DNA from: DATLFI01 sp035524895
GTDB lineage: Bacteria; Acidobacteriota; Thermoanaerobaculia; Multivoradales; Multivoraceae
DNA: 34,974 nt
Assembly (NCBI GenBank): GCA_035524895.1
Contig: DATLFI010000345.1
Location: 1-34,974 of the forward strand
Reading direction: 5' to 3'
The notes beneath the pieces were generated by a model, which ran no database searches, was not told the DNA's origin, and saw nothing but the letters and a program-made list of their open reading frames with translations. A program made the position numbers and the translations under genes. Of this stretch, positions 28,957-34,974 are shown piece after piece; the stretch's first letter is position 1; each line of letters opens with the position of its first letter.

Positions 28957-29971
28957 CTTCCTGTCCTCGGCGGCCGCGCTCGCGGTCAGCCTGGTGCCGG
29001 TGCTCTTCTTCCTGCTCGCGCTGGTGTTGCTCGACGGGTACCAGCTCGTGCGGCTGCGCACGGTCGGCGGGCTGCTGCTCCAGGGGGCCGCGTCGGCCCT
29101 GGCGGCGCTGGTGATCCACCGCGTCCTGCTGTCCTACGTCGCTCTGGACCCCAGCCAGCTCGCGCGCTACGTCGCGCCGCCGCTGGAAGAGCTGCTCAAG
29201 GGCCTGGCAGTGCTCGTGCTGGTTCGGCGTCACCGGGTCGGCTTCCTGGTCGACGCCTCGATCTGCGGCTTTGCGGTGGGCGCCGGCTTTGCGGCCGTAG
29301 AGAACCTCCAGTACTTCCTGGCCCTCGGCGATCCGCGACTGGCGATCTGGCTGGTTCGCGGCTTCGGCACCGCGGTGATGCACGGCGGCGCCACCGCGCT
29401 CTTCGCGCTCTGCCTGAAGTCCCTCGGCGACCGCCATCAGAGCGCCAGACTCTGGACCGCGCTGCCCGGGCTGCTGCTGGCGACCCTGTTCCACTCGGCC
29501 TACAACCACGCCTTCCTGTCTCCCGCGGTGTCGATGACCCTGTTGCTGGTCGTGCTCCCCCTCTCGTTCGCGTGGGTCTTCCGCGCCAGCGAACGCGCCA
29601 CCAAGCGCTGGCTCGGCGTCGGCTTCGACACCGACACCGAGCTGCTCGAGGCGCTGCAGTCCGGCCGGGTCTCGGGGACCCGCGTCGGCAACTACCTCGC
29701 GGCGCTCAAGGGGCGCTTCGCGCCGGCGGTGCTGGTCGACATGGTGTGCCTCATCCGGCTGCACCTCGAGCTCTCGATCAAGGCCAAGGGGATGCTGCTC
29801 GCGCGCGAGCACGGCTTCGAGCTGCCGCCCGATCCGGCGGTCGAGGACCACTGGCGAGAGCTCGCCTTTCTCGAGCGCAGCGTCGGCCGCGCCGGTCTGT
29901 TGGCGATGCAGCCGATCTTCAACCTCAGCACGCGGGACCTCTGGCAGGTCTACTACCTCGGGCGCCGGTGA
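28943..29971 (+). CDS. PrsW-family intramembrane metalloprotease with C-terminal extension
   Basis: A 342-residue polytopic membrane protein. Residues 8-215 contain about seven hydrophobic helices with the three PrsW motifs: E82-E83-x-x-K86 (LEELLKG), the FxxxEN block (E120-N121) and the histidines H147 (VMHGG) and H184 (FHSAYNH). In Bacillus, PrsW makes the first cut in the anti-sigma factor RsiW to release an ECF sigma factor. GTG28943 overlaps the sigma gene by 14 bases. The last 120 or so residues are a soluble helical domain not found in classical PrsW, with unknown role. Confidence 0.88.
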   Translation: MLPDSFLSSAAALAVSLVPVLFFLLALVLLDGYQLVRLRTVGGLLLQGAASALAALVIHRVLLSYVALDPSQLARYVAPPLEELLKGLAVLVLVRRHRVGFLVDASICGFAVGAGFAAVENLQYFLALGDPRLAIWLVRGFGTAVMHGGATALFALCLKSLGDRHQSARLWTALPGLLLATLFHSAYNHAFLSPAVSMTLLLVVLPLSFAWVFRASERATKRWLGVGFDTDTELLEALQSGRVSGTRVGNYLAALKGRFAPAVLVDMVCLIRLHLELSIKAKGMLLAREHGFELPPDPAVEDHWRELAFLERSVGRAGLLAMQPIFNLSTRDLWQVYYLGRR

Positions 29972-30110
29972 GCGCTCCCGTGGCCGCCTGGGTCACGCCC
30001 CTCACCGGCGGCGGATGTATCAGGCTCGGCTACCATCTCGCAGGCGGTTCGGCCAGCAGCGCCGATAATGCTCGCGCCCCGCGCGCAGATTCTGCCGCCG
30101 ACCTCGAAGA

Positions 30111-31247
30111 GTGAGCGAGCTGACGGCAACCCACCACCCGATCGTGGAGCGAGTCGCGGACGACCGAGCAGCGGTCCGCCTCCGGGGCCCGTGGACCCTG
30201 CGCGCGATCGGACGCAATGGCCCGCGGCTGGAGCGGGAGCTTCGGCGCTGCGCGGAGGATGGCCCGGCGGTTTGGGACCTCAGCGAGGTCGAGAGCATCG
30301 ACTCGGCAGGGGCCATCCTGGTTTGGCGAGCGTGGGGCCGCGAGCTGCCGCGCGACCTCGCGATACGCCCCGAGCACCGGACGCGCTTCGACCGCCTCGG
30401 CGAAGCACCGCCGTCGCGCCCCGCGCAACGCCAGGAAGGGAGCGTCTTCCTGCGGCCCGTGGAGCAGGCTGGTCGGCGCGCGCTCGACGTGCTGCACCAC
30501 TCGCGTCAGCTCGCGACCCTCCTGGGGCAGATCGTGCTCGACCTGGCCAGTGTCGTCGCGCGGCCATCGCGGGCGCCCTGGCGCGAGCTCTCTGCGACCC
30601 TCTACCGCGCCGGAGCGCGGGCGCTCGGCATCACCGGACTGGTCGGCTTCCTGGTCGGCCTCATCCTCGCCTACCTGTCCGCGGGGCAGCTCCGGTCGTT
30701 CGGCGCGGAAGAGCTCATCGTCAACCTGGTGGGCATCGGCATCTTCCGCGAGCTCGGGCCGCTACTCGGCTGCATGCTCCTGGCTGGCCGCTCCGGCTCC
30801 GCGATGACCGCGGAGCTGGGCGCCATGCGACTGACCCAGGAGATCGACGCTCTCACAGTCTTGGGCATCTCGCCGACCTTGCGTCTGGTGCTCCCGAAGG
30901 TGCTTGCGCTCGCGGTCATCGCGCCACTCGTCACGCTGTGGACGAGCAGCATGGGCATGCTGGGTGGGATGCTGGTCGCCCGCTTCGAGCTCGGCATGAC
31001 CACGCGCGAGTTCGCGAGCCGTCTCCGTGACGTGCTGCCGCTGGCGGACGTGCTCGTCGGCACCGGCAAGTCGGTCGCCTTCGGCGTCGCGATCGGCCTG
31101 GTCGCCTGCCACTACGGTCTGCGGGTCAAGCCCGACACCAAGAGCCTGGGCGACGAGACCACGGCATCGGTGGTCGTCGGACTGACCGCAGTGATCGCGC
31201 TCGACGCGATGTTCGCGGTTGCCCTACAAGGTGTCGGCAGCGGATGA
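30111..31247 (+). CDS. mlaE: STAS-MlaE fusion, phospholipid ABC transporter permease
   Basis: A 378-residue inner-membrane permease. Residues 1-105 form a STAS domain (VWDLSEVESIDSAGAILVW) equivalent to the separate MlaB subunit of Escherichia coli. Residues 130-378 form the MlaE/YrbE permease with five or so helices and the signature FRELGPLLGCMLLAGRSGSAMTAELG. The complex moves phospholipids between the membranes to keep outer-membrane asymmetry. GTG30111 was chosen because the STAS domain starts just after it. It overlaps the ATPase gene (ATGA). Confidence 0.93.
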   Translation: MSELTATHHPIVERVADDRAAVRLRGPWTLRAIGRNGPRLERELRRCAEDGPAVWDLSEVESIDSAGAILVWRAWGRELPRDLAIRPEHRTRFDRLGEAPPSRPAQRQEGSVFLRPVEQAGRRALDVLHHSRQLATLLGQIVLDLASVVARPSRAPWRELSATLYRAGARALGITGLVGFLVGLILAYLSAGQLRSFGAEELIVNLVGIGIFRELGPLLGCMLLAGRSGSAMTAELGAMRLTQEIDALTVLGISPTLRLVLPKVLALAVIAPLVTLWTSSMGMLGGMLVARFELGMTTREFASRLRDVLPLADVLVGTGKSVAFGVAIGLVACHYGLRVKPDTKSLGDETTASVVVGLTAVIALDAMFAVALQGVGSG

Positions 31248-32014
31248 GCGGTCCGGGACCAGCCATCGAGCTCGTCGAGGTCGGCACCCGGCTCGGCGGA
31301 AAGGTGATCCACGAGAGCATCGACCTCACCGTCCAGCGAGGCGAAGTGCTGGCGCTGGTCGGCGGCTCGGGCAGCGGCAAGACAACGCTACTGCGCGAGA
31401 TCATCGGGCTGCAGCGCGCGACATCAGGCCGCATCACAGTGCTCGGCCAGGACCTCGCCGAAGCCAGCGCGAGCGACTGGGAAGAGCTGCGCCGCCGTTG
31501 GGGAGTCCTGTTCCAGGGCGGAGCCCTGTTCACCAACCTGACGGTGTTCGAGAACGTCGCGCTGCCGCTGCAGGAGCTGCGAGTCCTCGACGCCACGACC
31601 GTCGACGAGCTGGTGCTGCAGAAGATCGTAGCGGTCGGCCTCGCGCCCGAGGACTCGGGCAAGCTGCCCGCCGAGCTGTCAGGAGGCATGGTCAAGCGTG
31701 CCGGACTGGCACGGGCGCTGGCGCTCGAGCCCGAGCTGCTGTTGCTCGACGAGCCAACCTCCGGGCTCGACCCCGTGGCCTCGGACTCCTTCGTCCAGCT
31801 CGTCGACTCGCTGCGCCGCCAGCTCGACCTCACGGTGCTCCTGATCACACACGACCTCGACACCCTGGCCGACCTCTGCGATCGCGTGGCGGTGCTCGCA
31901 GACCGCACGCTGGTCGCAGTCGGGCCAGTCGCCGAGGTGGCGCAGGTCGATCATCCCTTCGTCCAGGAATTCTTTGGCGGTCGCCGGGGAGCCCGCGCGC
32001 TGGCGCCGCGCTGA
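31244..32014 (+). CDS. mlaF: Mla-type ABC transporter ATPase
   Basis: A 256-residue ABC ATPase. Walker A is GGSGSGKTTL with K46, the Q-loop lies in LFQGGALFTNLTV, the ABC signature is LSGGMVKRAGLARAL, and Walker B is LLLLDEP with D169-E170. The GALF segment after the Q-loop and GGM signature are typical of MlaF/Ttg2A. It energises the adjacent STAS-MlaE permease; translation is coupled by a four-base overlap. Confidence 0.95.
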   Translation: MSGPGPAIELVEVGTRLGGKVIHESIDLTVQRGEVLALVGGSGSGKTTLLREIIGLQRATSGRITVLGQDLAEASASDWEELRRRWGVLFQGGALFTNLTVFENVALPLQELRVLDATTVDELVLQKIVAVGLAPEDSGKLPAELSGGMVKRAGLARALALEPELLLLDEPTSGLDPVASDSFVQLVDSLRRQLDLTVLLITHDLDTLADLCDRVAVLADRTLVAVGPVAEVAQVDHPFVQEFFGGRRGARALAPR

Positions 32015-32047
32015 CTCCGGCACGTTCCATGCAAAGATCGGACGCGT

Positions 32048-32989
32048 ATGGAAACTCGCGCACACGCCCTGATCGCCGGATCCTTCGTGCTCGGTCTGCT
32101 CGTGCTCGGAGCGGCCGTCGTGTACTGGCTGCGATCCGGCCAGGACTTCACCAGCGTCCCCTACGTGGTGGTGTCCGAGAGCTCTGTCTTCGGCCTGGCC
32201 GAGCACACCGCCGTCTCTTACCGAGGGGTGCCGGTCGGCACCGTGGAGCGGATTCGCCTCGACACCGCGGACTTCGATCGCGTGCTGATCGACATCGAGG
32301 TCGACGAGCGCGTCCCGCTCGGCGAGCGCAGCCACGGGCTGCTACGCCTCGAAGGGATTACCGGTTCGGTGCAGCTCGAGATCGCCGACGACGGCGATCG
32401 CGGACCCCGGCTGGAGACGAGCCGCAAGAGCCCGGCGAGGATCCCACTCCGCCAATCGTTCCTCGGCGCGCTCGAGACCACCGGCCAGAACCTCCTCACC
32501 CAGCTCGAGGGCCTGGTGACCGACCTCCGCGGCATCCTCAGCAATCCGCAGGAGTCGAGCCTCTCGACCCTGCTGGCGACCGCAGAGGAGGCGATGACCC
32601 GCCTGGTCGAGCTGCAGGAGGGCGTCCAGGAGGCGGTCGACCTGCTGCCGGACCTCGTCCGCCAGGGATCGCAGACGTTCGAGAACGTCGACGTGTTGAT
32701 GGGCGAGGCCCAACGCATCATCACCGACGTGGGCCGGGACCTCGAGGGCATCGACGAGGTGCTCGTGGGAGTGCGCCGCGTCGGCGATGCAACTGGCGAG
32801 GCCGGGGAGGTCCTCGCCCAAGAGACGCTGCCGCGCGTCAACGCCCTGGTCGAGGAGCTGGGCCAGGCCGCCGACAACCTCGGAGAGCTCGTGCGCACGC
32901 TGGAACGCAACCCGCAAAGCCTTCTATTCGGCCCACCGCGACAGGAGCCCGCCCCCGGAGAACGGGGCTACAAGAGCCCACCGCCATGA
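32048..32989 (+). CDS. mlaD: MlaD/MCE-family periplasmic lipid-binding subunit
   Basis: A 313-residue protein with an N-terminal membrane anchor (residues 8-28) and one MCE domain (about 38-115, including SSVFGLAEHTAVSYRGVPVG). A long predicted coiled-coil/helical tail (about 140-295, with Leu/Glu/Val-rich repeats) follows. The tail is longer than in E. coli MlaD (183 residues) and recalls PqiB/LetB or mycobacterial Mce tails, which can form a needle crossing the periplasm. Its stop overlaps the next start (ATGA). Confidence 0.93.
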   Translation: METRAHALIAGSFVLGLLVLGAAVVYWLRSGQDFTSVPYVVVSESSVFGLAEHTAVSYRGVPVGTVERIRLDTADFDRVLIDIEVDERVPLGERSHGLLRLEGITGSVQLEIADDGDRGPRLETSRKSPARIPLRQSFLGALETTGQNLLTQLEGLVTDLRGILSNPQESSLSTLLATAEEAMTRLVELQEGVQEAVDLLPDLVRQGSQTFENVDVLMGEAQRIITDVGRDLEGIDEVLVGVRRVGDATGEAGEVLAQETLPRVNALVEELGQAADNLGELVRTLERNPQSLLFGPPRQEPAPGERGYKSPPP

Positions 32990-33663
32990 CGAGCTCGAAA
33001 TCGATCCGCTACGTCCCGCCTGCGATGTCGATCGTCGCGGCGTCGCTCCTCGCCGGGGCCTGTGCGCTCGGCGGCGCCAACATCGCCGCGCCACGCCTGT
33101 ACGACTTCGGGATCGCCGCAGCCTCTCAGGTCGAGGTGCCGCGGGTCGCCATCGGGTCGGTTCGTGCCGCCCCGACGGTCTCGGGCACGGAGATCCGCTA
33201 TCGGCTCGCGAGCGATCCATACCAGGCCAGGGCGTACTCCGAGAGCCGTTGGCTGGCTGCTCCCTCGGAGCTCCTCGCCAACCGCTTGGCCGCGGCCCTC
33301 GGCGAACCGAAGAATCCGAACGATGGCAGTCTCGTCGGACCTCCGAGACCGGCGTCGTTCCGCCTATCCGTCGAGCTGGCGGTTTTCGAGCAGATCTTCG
33401 ACACGCCCAACCAGGCTCGCGCCGTGCTGCGGCTCGTGGCAGAAGTGCAGGACTCCCGAACCCGGCGCACGGTAGGCCGGCGGGTGCTCGATTCGGAGCG
33501 GGCTACGCCGACCGCCGATGCGGCCGGCGCGGTGGCGTCACTCGTGGAGCTCACCGACGAAGCGGTGAGGGAGCTGTTGCGGTGGCTTGCCTTGGAGCTC
33601 GAAGCCTACGTTCCACCAGCGCCGGCGGAATCCGGAAAGCCGTGGCGCTCCCGGCAATCCTGA
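32986..33663 (+). CDS. PqiC-like ABC-transport auxiliary lipoprotein
   Basis: A 225-residue lipoprotein. The signal peptide ends in LAGAC with lipidated C26. The mature part starts with PRLYDFGIA and VPRVAIGSVRAAP, then RLASDPYQARAYSESRWLAAPSELL, the pattern of the ABC-type transport auxiliary (PqiC/YmbA, DUF330-type) family. These outer-membrane lipoproteins work with MCE transporters. As last gene of the Mla-like operon it probably supplies the outer-membrane end in place of MlaA/MlaC, neither of which is present. Confidence 0.85.
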   Translation: MTSSKSIRYVPPAMSIVAASLLAGACALGGANIAAPRLYDFGIAAASQVEVPRVAIGSVRAAPTVSGTEIRYRLASDPYQARAYSESRWLAAPSELLANRLAAALGEPKNPNDGSLVGPPRPASFRLSVELAVFEQIFDTPNQARAVLRLVAEVQDSRTRRTVGRRVLDSERATPTADAAGAVASLVELTDEAVRELLRWLALELEAYVPPAPAESGKPWRSRQS

Positions 33664-33714
33664 CGGCCTCGCAGAGGCGTTGCTCCGCGAGCTGGTCGTC
33701 GCGACGGACGACGT

Positions 33715-34014
33715 CTAGGTGGCCTTTGTCTCGGGGGCCTTCGTCTCGGGGGCTTTGGTCTCGGTGGCTTTCGTCTCGCCGCCGTACTTGCGCCGGAACT
33801 TCTCGATGCGGCCGGCCGTATCGATGAAGTGCTGGCGGCCGGTAAAGAACGGGTGCGAGGCCGAGGAGATCTCGAGTCGGATCTCGTCGTGCTCGACACC
33901 ATCGACGTCACGCTTGATGTCGCTGCGCAGGGTGGAACGAGACAAGAACTCGAAGCCAGCGGAGGCGTCGACGAACACGACAGGATGCTGCTCGGGGTGG
34001 AGGTCTTTCTTCAT
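33715..34014 (-). CDS. rpmE2: 50S ribosomal protein L31 type B with repetitive C-terminal tail
   Basis: A 99-residue protein of the cysteine-free (type B) L31 class. Core residues 1-78 show MKKDLHPEQHPVVF, GFEFLSRSTLRSD, ISSASHPFFTGRQHFIDTAGRIEKFRRKYG. The last 20 or so residues are a Lys/Ala/Thr/Glu/Pro tail of five-residue units (ETKAP/ETKAT) encoded by a 15-base repeat. It is a component of the large subunit at the central protuberance. Type B forms usually replace zinc-binding L31 under zinc limitation, although some phyla use it constitutively. Confidence 0.95.
   Translation of the reverse strand: MKKDLHPEQHPVVFVDASAGFEFLSRSTLRSDIKRDVDGVEHDEIRLEISSASHPFFTGRQHFIDTAGRIEKFRRKYGGETKATETKAPETKAPETKAT
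33721..33780 (-). repeat. 15-base tandem repeat encoding L31 tail
   Basis: Four nearly identical 15-base units (33721-33735, 33736-33750, 33751-33765, 33766-33780) encode the ETKAP-like tail of L31. Differences are mostly single bases, so copy number may vary between strains. Confidence 0.8.
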
Positions 34015-34218
34015 GGCGATACCTGGGAGGCAGCCATCGGGTGGCCGGCTGGCTGTCCTGGAGAGGGGGATGGTTCGGGAGCGCGAAGCGGGTCAGACTC
34101 GGTGTGTCCGTCGCGGCTCCGGCCGTCCGGACGCGTGCCGCCGTCGCACAAACCTAGAATGCTAACACACGGATCGGCTGCGGTCTCCGTAAACCAGAGA
34201 GAACGCAGAGGTGTCGTC

Positions 34219-34908
34219 ATGAGAGCAGCCCGTCTGGTCCTCCTCGCCCTCGTCGTGCACGCCGTCGCCGCGCCAGGGCTCTGCCAGTCCCTCGCGGTGC
34301 TGCGAGACATCGAGGACCGACTGCTGCAGCGCCGCATAGATGCCTACCGCGAAGCCCACCGGGCCGAGCAGGAGGCGGCAACCAGCCTGCAGACCGGCGT
34401 GCAGAGGCTCTACGTCGCGCTGGGCGATCGTAGCGTCGACGTCGACGCGCTGCGCGCGCTCGAAACCGAGGTCTCGCTCCTGCGCGAGGCCGCCCTGCTG
34501 CGGTCCCGTGAGTCGACCGACCTCCGCCTCGAGCTCTACGGTCGCATGGAGCGGCTCGAGGAGCTCGAGCGGGAGCTGCTGCGCGACGGTAGCCCGCTCC
34601 AGGGCACCTGGATCCTCGATCTAGGAGGCGAAGGCCTGGGAACAGTGAGCTTCTTCACCTACGGCGGCCGCGTCGAGGCGACCTACGAGCTCGGCGAGAG
34701 CCGCCGCGGCACGCTGCGCGGCGTGCTGCGCGGCAACCAGCTCGACCTCGAGCGCATCGACTCCCAGCACGGGCTCGACCGAGCCTTCCTCGGCCGGCTG
34801 GCGGCCGACGGCAACAGCATCGAGGGGACCTGGCAGGCGAAGGAGCTCGCCGCCGGCGAGCCCGCCGCGGGACGTTGGACGGCGCGGCGAGCGATCGAGG
34901 GGCGGTGA
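34219..34908 (+). CDS. Exported coiled-coil protein of unknown function
   Basis: I do not recognise the family. It has 229 residues from ATG34219, preceded by GAGG seven bases upstream. A signal peptide (residues 1-23, VLLALVVHAVAAPGLCQS) is followed by a long charged helical region (about 25-130, rich in Arg, Glu, Leu) suggesting a coiled coil. Residues of about 135-225 look like beta-strands (GTWILDLGGEG, TVSFFTYGGRVEATYELGESR, GTWQAKEL), with paired G-T-W motifs resembling small lipocalin-like or beta-sandwich domains. It is likely periplasmic. Its stop overlaps the next start (GTGA). Confidence 0.75.
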   Translation: MRAARLVLLALVVHAVAAPGLCQSLAVLRDIEDRLLQRRIDAYREAHRAEQEAATSLQTGVQRLYVALGDRSVDVDALRALETEVSLLREAALLRSRESTDLRLELYGRMERLEELERELLRDGSPLQGTWILDLGGEGLGTVSFFTYGGRVEATYELGESRRGTLRGVLRGNQLDLERIDSQHGLDRAFLGRLAADGNSIEGTWQAKELAAGEPAAGRWTARRAIEGR

Positions 34909-34974
34909 TCCACTACCTCGCGGTCGATTGGAAGCCTCTCGGCACCTTCCTCGAGTCCGCCGGGCAGCCGCTCG
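34905..34974 (+). CDS. Start of a further gene, cut by the window end
   Basis: A GTG overlapping the previous stop opens a frame (VIHYLAVDWKPLGTFLESAG) with coding-like composition up to the last base. Too short to identify. Confidence 0.5.
   Translation, partial: MIHYLAVDWKPLGTFLESAGQPL

Noticed and set aside
33666..33712. Small hairpins between the lipoprotein and L31 genes
   Set aside because: Perfect stems of five and six bases exist, but without T tracts. They are common by chance in sequence this GC-rich.

Overview
The window is a GC-rich bacterial chromosome segment with dense, mostly co-directional genes. Many junctions overlap (GTGA/ATGA), and GTG starts are common. The best taxonomic clue is a PadR regulator overlapping a 923-residue MacB/FtsX-type permease with no ATPase partner. 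That is the layout of the acidobacterial duplicated orphan permease (ADOP) family, so I infer Acidobacteriota or a close relative. A Pal lipoprotein, Mla-type transporter, RND pumps and a predicted outer-membrane barrel indicate a diderm envelope. No rRNA, tRNA, CRISPR array, insertion sequence or phage gene was seen.

Region 1 (136-6675) is a compact operon: lysine 2,3-aminomutase, two different ATP-grasp ligases, a fused GNAT acetyltransferase/zinc deacetylase, a second GNAT and a transglutaminase-like protein. Together they look like a pathway that makes beta-lysine, ligates it into a small peptide, and acetylates or deacetylates it. This is inference, and it is one of the two most interesting items here. 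Region 2 (6697-11391) has an exported beta-lactamase-fold serine hydrolase, then the PadR/ADOP pair with a 13-bp palindrome just before padR. Region 3 (11448-14620) has Pal on the minus strand, divergent from a NarL-type sensor kinase and response regulator.

Region 4 (14593-22528, minus strand) is an RND efflux operon: one lipoprotein adaptor and two RND pumps, with no outer-membrane channel in the window. Region 5 (22529-24351) holds a roughly 770-bp leader with a perfect 17-bp palindrome. It is followed by a gene for a single-pass membrane protein built from about 25 copies of a nine-residue repeat (A-N/S-D-x-L-R-x-V-F/L). I do not recognise it as any named family, and it is my first choice for an undescribed element. 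A terminator-like hairpin follows. Region 6 (24364-27369) is a 1001-residue exported protein with a gluzincin protease domain, a beta-propeller-like middle and a predicted C-terminal barrel.

Region 7 (27524-29971) groups an RsbW-like kinase, an RsbV-like STAS antagonist, an ECF sigma factor and a PrsW-family intramembrane protease, suggesting an envelope-stress signalling module. Region 8 (30111-33663) is an Mla-type lipid transporter: STAS-MlaE fusion, MlaF, MlaD and a PqiC-like lipoprotein. The window ends with ribosomal protein L31 type B on the minus strand, an exported coiled-coil protein of unknown function and the start of one more gene.
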